A stretch of DNA of 64,000 bases from Pseudomonas migulae NBRC 103157 (GCF_002091715.1 NZ_BDAG01000021.1:1-64000), one strand, 5' to 3'. Counted from the first letter of the stretch, positions 1 to 10,573 are shown. A program made the numbers and translations. The notes: generated by a model from the letters alone, not told the origin.

Positions 1-108
1 AGGGCGCGGAATACAGCCTTGCCACACAGGCCGGAAAAACAGGGATTTTTCTCTGCTGGCTATGGCCCAATCCGCTAGTCTTGCCACAATCTGGAAAGGG
101 AGCCCTCC

Positions 109-1632
109 ATGTTCGAATCTGCTGAAATCGGTCACGTCATCGACAAAGAAACCTATGAAGCCGAGGTGCCGGCGCTGCGTGAGGCGCTGCTCGAGGCGCA
201 GTTCGAGCTTCAGCAGCAAAAACGTTTTCCGGTGATCATTTTGATCAACGGCATCGAAGGTGCCGGCAAGGGCGAGACGGTGAAACTGCTCAATGAGTGG
301 ATGGACCCGCGGCTGATCGAGGTGCGCACCTTCGATCAGCAGACCGACGAAGAACTGGCGCGGCCACCGGCCTGGCGTTACTGGCGGATGCTCCCGGCCA
401 CGGGGCGCATGGGGATTTTTTTCGGCAACTGGTACAGCCAGATGCTGCAGGCCCGGGTTCATGGCGTGATCAAGGAACCCAGGCTCGATCAGAGCATCAA
501 CGGTGCCGAACGCCTGGAAAAGATGTTGTGTGACGAAGGCGCGCTGATCTTCAAGTTCTGGTTTCACCTCTCGAAAAAGCAAATGAAGGACCGCCTCAAG
601 GCCCTGGCCGACGATCCTCTGCACAGCTGGCGCATCAGCCCGCTGGACTGGCAGCAATCGCAGACCTACGACAAGTTCGTGAAATACGGCGAACGCATCT
701 TGCGCCGCACCAGCCGTGACTACGCACCGTGGCATGTGATCGCCGGAATGGACCCGCGCTATCGGAGCCTGGCGGTCGGCAAGATTCTGCTCGAAGGCCT
801 GCAAGGCGCCTTGAAAAGACCGACGATTCACCCGGATAAAGTCAGCGCCGCGCCCTTGGCCAGCAGCGTCGATCAGGTCAACCTGCTCGACAGCCTCGAC
901 TTGACCCTGCATCTGGACAAGGACGATTACGAAGAGCAACTGATCACCGAACAGGCGCGGTTATCGGGATTGATGCGCGACAAACGCATGCGCCGCCACG
1001 CCTTGATTGCGGTGTTCGAAGGCAACGATGCCGCCGGCAAAGGCGGGGCGATACGCCGGGTTGCGGCGGCACTTGACCCGCGCCAGTACAGCATCGTGCC
1101 GATTGCCGCACCCACCGAGGAGGAGCGGGCACACCCGTACATGTGGCGTTTCTGGCGGCATATTCCGGCGCGGTCCAAATTCACGGTGTTTGACCGTTCC
1201 TGGTATGGCCGGGTGCTGGTGGAGCGCGTCGAAGGCTTTTGCAGCCCGGCGGACTGGCTGCGCGCCTACAGTGAAATCAACGACTTCGAAGAGCAGATCG
1301 CCGACGCCGGGGTGATCGTGGTCAAGTTCTGGCTGGCCATCGATAAAGAAACGCAAATGGAGCGCTTCGAGGAGCGCGAGCAGATTCCCTTCAAGCGCTT
1401 CAAGATTACCGAAGATGACTGGCGCAATCGGGAAAAGTGGGATGCCTACCGAGCTGCGGTTAGCGACATGGTCGACCGCACCAGTACCGAGATTTCGCCC
1501 TGGACCCTGGTGGAGGCCAACGACAAGCGCTGGGCGCGGGTCAAGGTCTTGCGCACCCTCAACCAGGCGCTGGAAGAGGCGTTCGTAAAGTCCGACAAGC
1601 AAGAGAAGAAGCTGAAAAAACTCAAGGGGTGA
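109..1632 (+). CDS. pap: Polyphosphate:AMP phosphotransferase (class II PPK2, two fused domains)
   Basis: 507 aa cytoplasmic enzyme expected to phosphorylate AMP to ADP using polyphosphate. Two PPK2 domains lie in tandem. The first Walker A-like loop is GIEGAGKG (residues about 48-55) and the second is EGNDAAGKG (about 304-312). Each domain also has the family's W-R-x-x-P segment (WRYWRMLPATGRM; WRFWRHIPARSKF) and a later FDRSWYGRVL lid-type motif in domain 2. Fused two-domain proteins of about 500 aa are the PAP class, as opposed to single-domain PPK2 kinases. A GGGAG ribosome site lies six bases before the ATG. It stands alone, followed by a separately initiated thiolase. Confidence 0.93.
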   Translation: MFESAEIGHVIDKETYEAEVPALREALLEAQFELQQQKRFPVIILINGIEGAGKGETVKLLNEWMDPRLIEVRTFDQQTDEELARPPAWRYWRMLPATGRMGIFFGNWYSQMLQARVHGVIKEPRLDQSINGAERLEKMLCDEGALIFKFWFHLSKKQMKDRLKALADDPLHSWRISPLDWQQSQTYDKFVKYGERILRRTSRDYAPWHVIAGMDPRYRSLAVGKILLEGLQGALKRPTIHPDKVSAAPLASSVDQVNLLDSLDLTLHLDKDDYEEQLITEQARLSGLMRDKRMRRHALIAVFEGNDAAGKGGAIRRVAAALDPRQYSIVPIAAPTEEERAHPYMWRFWRHIPARSKFTVFDRSWYGRVLVERVEGFCSPADWLRAYSEINDFEEQIADAGVIVVKFWLAIDKETQMERFEEREQIPFKRFKITEDDWRNREKWDAYRAAVSDMVDRTSTEISPWTLVEANDKRWARVKVLRTLNQALEEAFVKSDKQEKKLKKLKG

Positions 1633-1733
1633 GCCGATGGCTGCGCATACGCGGGGTGAATGATTGTCGCGACCGGTTACCGGTGGACTTATGCTCGGTC
1701 CACTCTCAACCCATAACAACAATGAGGTATGCC

Positions 1734-2918
1734 ATGCGTGAAGTGGTGATCGTCGACAGCGTGCGGACCGGCCTGGCCAAGTCCTTTCGCGGCAAGTTCA
1801 ACCAGACCCGTCCGGACGACATGGCGGCTCACTGCGTCAATGCACTGCTGACACGCTCGGGCATCGACCCGGCCAGCGTTGAAGATTGCATCGTCGGTGC
1901 CGGCTCCAACGAAGGCGCCCAAGGCTACAACATCGGCCGCAACGTCGCGGTGCTGTCGCGCCTGGGCACCGGCACTGCCGGCATGACCCTCAACCGTTTC
2001 TGCTCATCGGGTTTGCAGGCGATTGCCATTGCCGCCAACCAGATCGCTTCCGGTTGCAGCGACATCATCGTCGCCGGTGGCGTCGAGTCCATCAGCCTGA
2101 CCATGAAAAGCGTCAACACCGACAACCTGATCAACCCGCTGCTGAAAGAGCAGGTGCCGGGCATCTACTTCCCTATGGGCCAGACCGCCGAAATCGTTGC
2201 CCGTCGTTACAACGTCAGCCGCGAAGAACAGGACCTGTACGCCCTGCAAAGTCAGCAACGTACCGCTCAGGCGCAGACCGCCGGGCTGTTCGACGACGAA
2301 ATCGTGCCGATGGCGGTGAAGTACCGCGTTGAAGACAAGTCCACCGGGCAGGTGCAAATCCTCGACGGCATCGTCGATCGCGACGACTGCAATCGCCCGG
2401 ACACTACGCTGGAAAGCCTGGCAGGATTGAAACCGGTGTTTTCCGAAGACGGTTCGGTCACGGCCGGCAACTCGTCGCAGCTGTCCGATGGTGCGTCGAT
2501 GACGCTGGTGATGAGCCTGGAGAAAGCGCTGGAACTGGGACTGAAGCCGAAGGCGTTCTTTCGCGGTTTCACCGTGGCAGGTTGCGAACCGGATGAAATG
2601 GGCATCGGCCCGGTGTTCTCGGTGCCGAAGTTGCTCAAGGCCAAGGGTTTGCAGGTGGCCGACATTGACCTGTGGGAGCTCAACGAGGCATTCGCTTCGC
2701 AATGCCTGTACAGCCGCAACCGGCTGGGGATCGATAACGAGAAGTACAACGTCAATGGCGGCTCGATTTCCATCGGTCACCCGTTCGGCATGACCGGGTC
2801 GCGTCAGGTCGGGCATCTTGTGCGGGAATTGCAGCGGCGGAATTTGCGTTACGGCATCGTCACTATGTGCGTGGGTGGCGGGATGGGGGCGACCGGGTTG
2901 TTTGAAGCGGTGCGTTAA
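1734..2918 (+). CDS. Thiolase family protein (acetyl-CoA acyltransferase)
   Basis: 394 aa thiolase, expected to cleave 3-ketoacyl-CoA or condense acetyl-CoA. The nucleophilic Cys sits in NRFCSSGLQAI, the catalytic His in GHPFGMTG, and the second active-site Cys in the C-terminal MCVGGGMGATGLFE. The reading frame is open far upstream, but the ATG at 1734 has a GAGG site five bases before it. Another ATG at 1722 is possible and would add four residues. No dehydrogenase/hydratase partner is adjacent, so substrate chain length cannot be told. Related Pseudomonas proteins are usually annotated as acetyl-CoA C-acyltransferase, FadI/FadA-like. Confidence 0.9.
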   Translation: MREVVIVDSVRTGLAKSFRGKFNQTRPDDMAAHCVNALLTRSGIDPASVEDCIVGAGSNEGAQGYNIGRNVAVLSRLGTGTAGMTLNRFCSSGLQAIAIAANQIASGCSDIIVAGGVESISLTMKSVNTDNLINPLLKEQVPGIYFPMGQTAEIVARRYNVSREEQDLYALQSQQRTAQAQTAGLFDDEIVPMAVKYRVEDKSTGQVQILDGIVDRDDCNRPDTTLESLAGLKPVFSEDGSVTAGNSSQLSDGASMTLVMSLEKALELGLKPKAFFRGFTVAGCEPDEMGIGPVFSVPKLLKAKGLQVADIDLWELNEAFASQCLYSRNRLGIDNEKYNVNGGSISIGHPFGMTGSRQVGHLVRELQRRNLRYGIVTMCVGGGMGATGLFEAVR

Positions 2919-2948
2919 GCCTTAAGGGCTTGTGGTGATTGTTATATC

Positions 2949-3066
2949 GCCTTCGCGAGCAAGTCGGATCGCCGCACCGCCGCTCCCACATTCGACCGAG
3001 TTCTCCCATAGGAATACGGTCGAATGTGGGAGCGGCGGTGCGGCGATCCGACTTGCTCGCGAAGGC
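2949..3066. repeat. Long perfect inverted repeat (paired REP elements)
   Basis: Two 50-base arms (2949-2998 and 3017-3066) are exact reverse complements around an 18-base loop. The outer core reads TTCGCGAGCAAGTCGGATCG. It lies between the thiolase gene and a small gene on the opposite strand. This is the REP doublet format common in fluorescent pseudomonads. Confidence 0.85.
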
Positions 3067-3077
3067 AGCGCCTCGGT

Positions 3078-3272
3078 CTATCGACTGGCGCTCAAAAGCT
3101 GCATCCGCGCAATATAAGCCTCAATCTCCCGCGCAGCCGCCTCCGGGTTTTCAAACGGCCCCTCCAGCGTGTTTTCCCGGGTGCTGAAATACAACTCCCC
3201 GTTTACCCGACACATCCGGTCGCTGCGAAAGTGCGTGGCGGGGGCGATGTCCTGGGCGCGCATGCCATACAT
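3078..3272 (-). CDS. Small conserved hypothetical protein (DUF6316-like)
   Basis: 64 aa, starting at an ATG preceded by AGGAG with six-base spacing on the minus strand; a longer upstream frame has no such site. The protein contains CRVNGELYFSTRENTLEGPF followed by an acidic helix ending in EIEAYIARMQ. I recognise the overall pattern as a short Pseudomonas family often labelled DUF6316, but no function is known to me. Divergent from the EamA transporter gene about 200 bases away; the gap between them shows no clear regulatory site. Confidence 0.7.
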   Translation of the reverse strand: MYGMRAQDIAPATHFRSDRMCRVNGELYFSTRENTLEGPFENPEAAAREIEAYIARMQLLSASR

Positions 3273-3473
3273 GGCGGTCTCCTGAAGGTGGGAAGATCCA
3301 ATGAGCTTATGCATGAACCGCTTACAGCGCCTGGCCAACCGATCGACGGCATATCGCCAATTTATCGCTGCGACCCACACAGTTTCATTTGCGTCTGCTC
3401 GCCAACTGTCCCTGTGTGCCAGACGCCGCTGAGCCTAGAATGACGATTCTTGCCATCTGGCTTTGGGGTACGC

Positions 3474-4433
3474 ATGCACATTTCATCCGGTCGCTGGGTT
3501 TACGGTCTGTTCCTGGCCTTGTTGACCGCGTTGTTGTGGGGAATCCTGCCGATCAAACTCAAGCAAGTGCTGCTGGTGATGGACCCGGTCACGGTGACCT
3601 GGTATCGGCTGATGGTGTCCGGCGGGTGCCTGTTCATTTACCTGGCCGCCACCGGACGCCTGCCGAGCCGCAAGGTGCTCGGGCCTCGCGGTGGCTGGCT
3701 GGTACTGATGGCGGTGCTCGGCCTGGTGGGCAACTACGTGTTGTATTTGATGGGCCTGAACCTGCTCAGCCCCGGCACCGCGCAACTGGTAGTGCAGATG
3801 GGCCCGATCATGTTGCTGATCGCCAGCCTGTTTGTGTTCAAGGAACGCTTCAGCGTGGGGCAGGGCATTGGCCTGCTGGTGCTGCTGATTGGTTTCGGGC
3901 TGTTTTTCAATCAGCGTCTGGCCGAGTTGCTCACCTCGCTGACTGACTACACGGCGGGTGTGCTGCTGGTGTTGCTGGCGTCCACGGTCTGGACGTTCTA
4001 CGCCCTGGGGCAGAAGCAATTGCTGACGGTGTGGAATTCATTGCAGGTGATGATGGTGATCTATCTGTTCTGCGGGCTGTTGCTTACGCCGTGGGTGCAT
4101 CCGCTGGAAGCGTTGCAACTGACTCCGCTGCAGGGCTGGCTGTTGCTGGCGTGCTGCATGAACACGCTGGTTGCATATGGTGCGTTTGCCGAAGCGCTGG
4201 CGCACTGGGAAGCCTCGCGGGTGAGTGCGACGTTGGCGATCACGCCGTTGGTGACGTTTGCGGCCGTCGCCATGGCGGCCTGGTTGTGGCCGGATTATGT
4301 GCATGCCGAGACGATCAATGGTCTGGGATATGGCGGGGCGGTGCTGGTGGTGCTGGGATCGGCGCTGGTGGCGTTGGGGCCGTCAATCATCGCTGGGCTC
4401 AAGGCCCGAAAGGTTCGGATGGCGGCAGGGTAA
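3474..4433 (+). CDS. EamA/DMT-family inner-membrane transporter
   Basis: 319 aa with about ten hydrophobic helices in two EamA-type halves, the drug/metabolite transporter fold. The N-terminal half contains ALLWGILPIKLK and a MGLNLLSPGTAQLVVQ segment typical of helices 3-4 in this family. The ATG at 3474 follows a GGGG stretch at good distance; the upstream extension adds a non-conserved tail. The substrate (amino acid, metabolite or none assigned) cannot be inferred from sequence or neighbours. A REP doublet separates it from fumC. Confidence 0.85.
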   Translation: MHISSGRWVYGLFLALLTALLWGILPIKLKQVLLVMDPVTVTWYRLMVSGGCLFIYLAATGRLPSRKVLGPRGGWLVLMAVLGLVGNYVLYLMGLNLLSPGTAQLVVQMGPIMLLIASLFVFKERFSVGQGIGLLVLLIGFGLFFNQRLAELLTSLTDYTAGVLLVLLASTVWTFYALGQKQLLTVWNSLQVMMVIYLFCGLLLTPWVHPLEALQLTPLQGWLLLACCMNTLVAYGAFAEALAHWEASRVSATLAITPLVTFAAVAMAAWLWPDYVHAETINGLGYGGAVLVVLGSALVALGPSIIAGLKARKVRMAAG

Positions 4434-4449
4434 TCCGCGTCATCGTTCT

Positions 4450-4529
4450 TCGCGAGCAAGCCCGCTCCCACATTTGACCGCATTCCTCTGTGGGAACTCG
4501 GTTAAACGTGGGAGCGGGCTTGCTCGCGA
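4450..4529. repeat. REP inverted pair (GGGAGCGGGCTTGCTCGCGA class)
   Basis: Arms at 4450-4480 and 4499-4529 are near-perfect reverse complements. The core is CGCGAGCAAGCCCGCTCCCA. It is located between the convergent EamA transporter and fumC genes, where it could act as a transcript 3' end. Confidence 0.85.
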
Positions 4530-4555
4530 TGGGAGGCGTTCAGGCACTAAAAAAC

Positions 4556-5950
<1,395 letters not shown>

Positions 5951-6142
5951 CATGCACACTCCTGTCAGTCTGATAGCGCAGTTTAGGCCGTGATCCCCGG
6001 CCGTGGTTCCATCGGTCAGTATTTTGACCATTCAACCCCTCTAATTCAGGCCCGACAAGGCTTGGGGTTGAGTGACACACTTTTTTAGGCGCAGAATGGA
6101 CGCCCTTGGGGTTTTACCTCGCCTGCTAGAAAAGGAAACTCG

Positions 6143-6670
6143 ATGACTCGTCTTCGTGCCATCTGTACCGCGGTTGCACTGGTTTGCGCCAGCGGCCCTG
6201 TTTTTGCCGATACCGCCAGCCACAACGCCAGTGCCGAAGCTTTCCTGACCCTGGCGCACGCTGACAAGTTGGGCACTCCGGTGTACATGCAAGTGCAGCA
6301 AATGTTCGCTCAGCGCTTTGAACAGACCAAAGCCCCTGAATCGAAAAAAGCCTTGCTGGAAACCTACCAGGCCAAGGCCAACGCCGCTCTGGACGCAGCC
6401 ATTGGCTGGAACAAGCTGAAGCCGGACATGGTCAAGCTGTACACCACCAACTTCAGCGAATCCGAGCTGAAAGACTTGGTCGCGTTCTACCAGTCGCCAC
6501 TGGGCAAGAAAGTCCTGGAAAAAATGCCGCAGCTGACTCAGCAATCGGCCCAGATGACCCAAGCCAAGCTTGAAAGCGCGGTGCCTGTGGTCAACAAATT
6601 GCTGGCTGACATGACCAATGAGCTGGATCCCAAGGCTAACGCCGCTGCTCCAGCCAAGAAAAAGCCTTAA
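6143..6670 (+). CDS. Exported DUF2059 domain protein
   Basis: 175 aa with a clear Sec signal peptide (basic start, hydrophobic core, cleavage around VFA-DTAS near residue 21). The body matches the DUF2059 pattern, with the helix-rich core LVAFYQSPLGKKVLEKMPQL. The C-terminus is Ala/Lys rich. Probably periplasmic; the molecular role of the family is not known to me. It is followed 12 bases later by a BolA-like gene, so the two are probably co-transcribed. Confidence 0.85.
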   Translation: MTRLRAICTAVALVCASGPVFADTASHNASAEAFLTLAHADKLGTPVYMQVQQMFAQRFEQTKAPESKKALLETYQAKANAALDAAIGWNKLKPDMVKLYTTNFSESELKDLVAFYQSPLGKKVLEKMPQLTQQSAQMTQAKLESAVPVVNKLLADMTNELDPKANAAAPAKKKP

Positions 6671-6682
6671 GCGGAGCCGGGT

Positions 6683-6976
6683 ATGACCATGCAACAACGC
6701 ATCGAATCGACGCTGGGTCTGTTACAGCCCGAGCACCTGCAAGTGCTGGATGAAAGCCATATGCACAGTCGTGGGTTGCAAACCCATTACAAGGCGGTGG
6801 TGGTCAGCCAGCAGTTCGAAGGGCTCAACCGCGTCAAGCGTCACCAGAAAGTCTACGGCACGCTCGGCGAGCTGATGGGCGAATTCCATGCGTTGGCGCT
6901 GCATACCTACACGCCTGAGGAATGGGCTCAGATCGACGCGGCTCCGGCCTCGCCGACCTGTGCTGGCGGACACTAG
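6683..6976 (+). CDS. BolA family protein
   Basis: 97 aa. The N-terminal half (RIESTLGLLQPEHLQVLDESHMHS) matches the BolA start, where a short helix leads to a strand and the conserved E-S-x-x-H. The segment KAVVVSQQFEGLNRVKRHQKVYGTL is the class II KH-like nucleic-acid-binding core, with the invariant F-x-G-x-x-x-x-x-R-H pattern. BolA proteins act with monothiol glutaredoxins in iron-sulfur handling or as regulators. The paralogue cannot be assigned (BolA, IbaG or a third type). It is downstream of the DUF2059 gene. Confidence 0.82.
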   Translation: MTMQQRIESTLGLLQPEHLQVLDESHMHSRGLQTHYKAVVVSQQFEGLNRVKRHQKVYGTLGELMGEFHALALHTYTPEEWAQIDAAPASPTCAGGH

Positions 6977-6995
6977 TACTAATGCCACGCAACTT

Positions 6996-7058
6996 GTAGA
7001 GCCGGCTTGCTGGCGATGGCGATTTCGCAGACGCCATCGCCAGCAAGCCGGCTCCTAC
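6996..7058. repeat. REP inverted pair (GCCGGCTTGCTGGCGA class)
   Basis: The arms read GTAG(A)GCCGGCTTGCTGGCGATGGCG and its complement, ending about 7058 around a short loop. This is a second REP sequence class, differing from the GCGGGCTTGCTCGCGA class elsewhere in the window. Confidence 0.8.
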
Positions 7059-7075
7059 AGGGATTCGTATATTTT

Positions 7076-7084
7076 TGCTAGAAT
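7076..7084 (+). promoter_or_regulatory. Extended -10 promoter candidate for trhO
   Basis: TGC followed by TAGAAT forms an extended -10 element; no good -35 is seen. Transcription would begin within or just before the adjacent hairpin, leaving a leader of about 75 bases to trhO. Confidence 0.4.
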
Positions 7085-7088
7085 CCGC

Positions 7089-7118
7089 AACGCGCCGCTT
7101 ACCCGGCGCGTTTTTTTT
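7089..7118 (+). terminator. Rho-independent terminator upstream of trhO
   Basis: ACGCGCCG / CGGCGCGT stem with a short loop and a run of eight T. It lies between bolA and trhO. It most simply ends the DUF2059-bolA transcript, but it sits so close to the next promoter that attenuation is conceivable. Confidence 0.7.
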
Positions 7119-7165
7119 CGCATCCGGTTCACCCCTTACGAGGGTAGCCACCTGGAGAATCACCC

Positions 7166-8107
7166 ATGACACAACAGATTGTCGTGGCGGCACTGTATAA
7201 GTTCGTCACCCTGGAAAACTACGTCGACCTGCGCGAGCCCCTGCTGCAGGCGATGGTCGACAACGGCATCAAAGGCACGCTGCTGATCGCCGAAGAAGGC
7301 ATCAACGGCACCGTGTCCGGCAGCCGCGAAGGCATCGACGGGCTGATGGCCTGGCTCAAGAACGACCCGCGCATGGACGACATCGACCACAAAGAGTCGT
7401 ACTGCGACGAGCAGCCGTTCTACCGCACCAAAGTCAAACTCAAGAAAGAAATCGTCACCCTCGGCGTCGAAGGCGTAGACCCGAACAAAAAGGTCGGCAC
7501 CTATGTGGATCCGCAGAACTGGAACGCCCTGATCAGCGATCCTGAAGTGCTGTTGATCGACACCCGCAACGACTACGAAGTCTCGATCGGCACCTTTGAA
7601 GGCGCCATCGATCCGAAGACCACCAGTTTTCGTGAATTCCCCGATTACATCAAAGCCAACTTCGACCCTGCCGTGCACAAGAAAGTCGCGATGTTCTGCA
7701 CCGGCGGCATTCGTTGCGAAAAGGCTTCGAGCTACATGCTCAGCCAGGGTTTCGACGAGGTCTATCACCTCAAGGGCGGCATTCTGAAGTACCTCGAAGA
7801 GGTGCCGCAGGAAGAAACCAAGTGGCAGGGCGACTGCTTCGTCTTCGATAACCGCGTGACCGTGCGCCATGACCTCAGCGAAGGCGACTACGATCAGTGT
7901 CACGCCTGTCGTACGCCGGTGAGCGTCGAAGACCGCGCGTCCGAGCACTACGTGGCTGGCATCAGCTGCCCGCATTGCTGGGATAAGCTGAGCGAGAAGA
8001 CCCGTCGCAGCGCCATCGATCGGCAAAAGCAGATCGAGCTGGCCAAGGCTCGCAACATGCCTCACCCGATCGGCTACAACTACAAGCAAACCCCTTCCGA
8101 GGCTTGA
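7166..8107 (+). CDS. trhO: tRNA uridine(34) hydroxylase (rhodanese-like, UPF0176/YceA)
   Basis: 313 aa. An N-terminal ferredoxin-like region (EEGINGTVSGSREGID) is followed by a rhodanese domain with the active Cys178 in FCTGGIRCEK. A Cys-rich C-terminal extension (CHACRTPV, CPHCWD) may bind a metal. TrhO is known to perform prephenate-independent 5-hydroxylation of U34 in certain tRNAs; the assignment rests on the family architecture. The start follows TGGAG at eight bases. The DsbA-family gene begins three bases after the stop, so the two are probably one transcript. Confidence 0.92.
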   Translation: MTQQIVVAALYKFVTLENYVDLREPLLQAMVDNGIKGTLLIAEEGINGTVSGSREGIDGLMAWLKNDPRMDDIDHKESYCDEQPFYRTKVKLKKEIVTLGVEGVDPNKKVGTYVDPQNWNALISDPEVLLIDTRNDYEVSIGTFEGAIDPKTTSFREFPDYIKANFDPAVHKKVAMFCTGGIRCEKASSYMLSQGFDEVYHLKGGILKYLEEVPQEETKWQGDCFVFDNRVTVRHDLSEGDYDQCHACRTPVSVEDRASEHYVAGISCPHCWDKLSEKTRRSAIDRQKQIELAKARNMPHPIGYNYKQTPSEA

Positions 8108-8110
8108 ACC

Positions 8111-8749
8111 ATGTCTGCTCGCCGCCTGCTCTATGTGATGGACCCGATGTGTTCCTGGTGCTGGGGCTTTGCGCCGGTGGCCAACGCGCTGGTCGAACAG
8201 GCGCAAGCGGCGGGGGTGGATGTGCATCTGGTGGTGGGCGGTTTGCGCACCGGCAGTGGTTCGGCGCTGGAGCCGACCACCCGGCGCTACATTCTTGAAC
8301 ATTGGCAGGCGGTCACCGAGGCCACCGGTCAACCGTTCAAGATCGAAGGCGCATTGCCGGATGGCTTTGTGTACGACACCGAACCCGCCTGTCGGGCGTT
8401 GGTGACGGCGCGTGGCCTGGCACCGGATTGCGCCTGGAAACTGCTCGGTCTGATCCAGCATGCGTTTTATGCAGAGGGCCGTGATGTCACCCACGCCAGT
8501 GTGCTGGTGGAACTGGCAGAAAAGGCCGGTTTGCCGCGCATCGAGTTCGCGGCTGCGTTCGACCGTGCCGATCAACATGCCGCGACAGCGGCCGATTTTA
8601 CCTGGGTGCAGGACCTCGGCATCGCCGGTTTCCCCACCTTGCTGGCTGAGCGTGATGGTCAATTGGCGTTGTTGACCAATGGCTATCAGCCTCTGAGCGT
8701 CCTCTCACCGCTGCTCGGCCGCTGGCTGGAGCGCGCTGCCTGTGCATGA
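8111..8749 (+). CDS. DsbA-family thiol oxidoreductase (FrnE-like), cytoplasmic
   Basis: 212 aa thioredoxin-fold protein with the redox motif C14-S-W-C17 in MDPMCSWCWGF directly after the first strand, an all-helical insert, and a cis-Pro site near GIAGFPTLL. There is no signal peptide, so unlike periplasmic DsbA it should be cytoplasmic, as are FrnE and 2-hydroxychromene isomerase relatives. It lies between trhO (3-base gap) and the ABC exporter (8-base overlap), suggesting co-transcription. The substrate is unknown. Confidence 0.85.
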   Translation: MSARRLLYVMDPMCSWCWGFAPVANALVEQAQAAGVDVHLVVGGLRTGSGSALEPTTRRYILEHWQAVTEATGQPFKIEGALPDGFVYDTEPACRALVTARGLAPDCAWKLLGLIQHAFYAEGRDVTHASVLVELAEKAGLPRIEFAAAFDRADQHAATAADFTWVQDLGIAGFPTLLAERDGQLALLTNGYQPLSVLSPLLGRWLERAACA

Positions 8750-10559
8750 CCAGCCTGACGACACCGCCAGCGCTACACGTGTCGACCGCCTGAGCTGGGC
8801 GGAAATCCGCCGACTGGCCCTGCATCACAAGAAATCACTGTGGATCGCCAACGGCGTGGCCGTGCTGGCAACGTTGTGCAGCGTGCCGATCCCCTTGCTT
8901 TTGCCGTTGCTGGTGGATGAAGTGCTGCTGGGTCATGGCGATGCCGCGCTGAAAGTCATGAACCTCGCGCTACCCGAAGGCTGGCAGAAAGCGGCGGGCT
9001 ACATCGGCCTGATGCTGCTGGTGACCTTGTTGCTTCGCTGTGGCGCCTTGCTGTTCAACGTGGTGCAGGCGAAGTTGTTTGCGGCGCTGGCCAAAGACAT
9101 CGTCTACCGCATTCGCATACGGCTGATCGAACGGCTCAAGCGCATCTCGCTGGGCGAGTACGAAAGCCTGGGCAGCGGCACGGTCACCACGCACCTGGTG
9201 ACTGACCTCGATACGCTGGACAAATTCGTCGGCGAAACCCTCAGCCGTTTCCTCGTGGCCATGCTGACGCTGGTCGGTACGGCGAGCATTCTGATCTGGA
9301 TGCACTGGAAACTGGCGTTGCTGATCATGCTGTTCAACCCGTTGGTGATCTACGCCACGGTGTTGTTGGGCAAGCGGGTCAAACACCTGAAGAAACTCGA
9401 GAACGACAGCACCTCGCGCTTCACTCAAGCGTTAACCGAAACCCTCGATTCCATCCAGGAAGTGCGCGCCGGCAACCGTCAGGGCTTCTTCCTCGGGCGC
9501 CTCGGCCAGCGGGCGCGAGAGGTCCGTGATTACGCGGTGACTTCGCAGTGGAAAACCGATGCCTCGAACCGTGCCAGCGGTTTGCTGTTCCAGTTCGGCA
9601 TCGATATTTTCCGCGCCGCCGCCATGCTCACGGTGTTGTTCTCCGACCTGTCCATCGGCCAGATGCTCGCGGTGTTCAGCTACCTGTGGTTCATGATCGG
9701 CCCGGTGGAACAGCTGCTGAATCTGCAATACGCCTATTACGCCGCCGGTGGTGCTCTATCGCGGATCAACGAGCTACTGGCAAGGGCCGATGAGCCGGAA
9801 TATCCGGGCGGCGTCGACCCGTTCAACGGTCGCGAAACCGTCGGCATCGAGGTTCAGGGATTGAGTTTCGGTTATGGCGACGAGCTGGTGCTGAACCAGA
9901 TGAACCTGTCCATCGCTCCCGGTGAAAAAGTCGCGATTGTCGGCGCCAGCGGCGGTGGTAAAAGTACCTTGGTGCAATTGCTGCTGGGCCTGTACACGCC
10001 ACTCGCCGGGACGATTCGTTTTGGCGGTTCGACCCAGCAGGAAATCGGTCTGGAAACGGTTCGTGAGAATGTCGCCGTGGTTCTGCAACACCCGGCGCTG
10101 TTCAACGACACCATTCGTGCCAACCTGACCATGGGCCGTGAGCGCAGCGACGAAGCCTGCTGGCAGGCACTGGAAATTGCGCAACTGGACAACACGGTTC
10201 GGGAATTGGCCAACGGTCTGGACAGTATCGTCGGGCGTTCCGGCGTGCGATTGTCCGGCGGCCAGCGCCAGCGCCTGGCGATTGCACGGATGGTGCTGGC
10301 CGAACCGAAAGTGGTGATCCTCGACGAGGCCACCTCGGCGCTGGACGCCGCCACCGAATACAACCTGCACCAGGCGTTGGCGCGGTTCCTGAGCCACCGC
10401 ACCACGCTGATCATTGCCCATCGGTTGTCGGCAGTGAAGCAGGCCGACCGCGTGCTGGTGTTCGATGGCGGGCAGATTGCCGAGGATGGCGACCACCAGC
10501 AACTGATTGCCGATGGTGGTTTGTACGCCAAGCTGTATGGGCATTTGCAGCAGCACTGA
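8742..10559 (+). CDS. ABC exporter, fused membrane and ATPase domains
   Basis: 605 aa half-transporter. Six hydrophobic segments fill residues about 20-310 (type I exporter fold). They are followed by the nucleotide-binding domain with Walker A GASGGGKST at 401-409, signature LSGGQRQRL from about 504, Walker B VVILDEATSALD and the His switch IIAHRLS. It would act as a homodimer exporting lipids, drugs or peptides; the substrate is not evident. The start is a GTG overlapping the end of the preceding gene. It converges on the large toxin-like gene, leaving 14 bases between stops. Confidence 0.92.
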   Translation: MHDQPDDTASATRVDRLSWAEIRRLALHHKKSLWIANGVAVLATLCSVPIPLLLPLLVDEVLLGHGDAALKVMNLALPEGWQKAAGYIGLMLLVTLLLRCGALLFNVVQAKLFAALAKDIVYRIRIRLIERLKRISLGEYESLGSGTVTTHLVTDLDTLDKFVGETLSRFLVAMLTLVGTASILIWMHWKLALLIMLFNPLVIYATVLLGKRVKHLKKLENDSTSRFTQALTETLDSIQEVRAGNRQGFFLGRLGQRAREVRDYAVTSQWKTDASNRASGLLFQFGIDIFRAAAMLTVLFSDLSIGQMLAVFSYLWFMIGPVEQLLNLQYAYYAAGGALSRINELLARADEPEYPGGVDPFNGRETVGIEVQGLSFGYGDELVLNQMNLSIAPGEKVAIVGASGGGKSTLVQLLLGLYTPLAGTIRFGGSTQQEIGLETVRENVAVVLQHPALFNDTIRANLTMGRERSDEACWQALEIAQLDNTVRELANGLDSIVGRSGVRLSGGQRQRLAIARMVLAEPKVVILDEATSALDAATEYNLHQALARFLSHRTTLIIAHRLSAVKQADRVLVFDGGQIAEDGDHQQLIADGGLYAKLYGHLQQH

Positions 10560-10573
10560 TCAGTGCCGCGCGG

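Noticed and set aside
2932..3187. Two short plus-strand frames across the REP palindrome
   Set aside because: They are generated by the repeat itself and show no conserved protein features.
7160..8662. 500-codon minus-strand frame across trhO and the DsbA-like gene
   Set aside because: It spans two clear genes on the other strand and lacks any ribosome site or recognisable domain.
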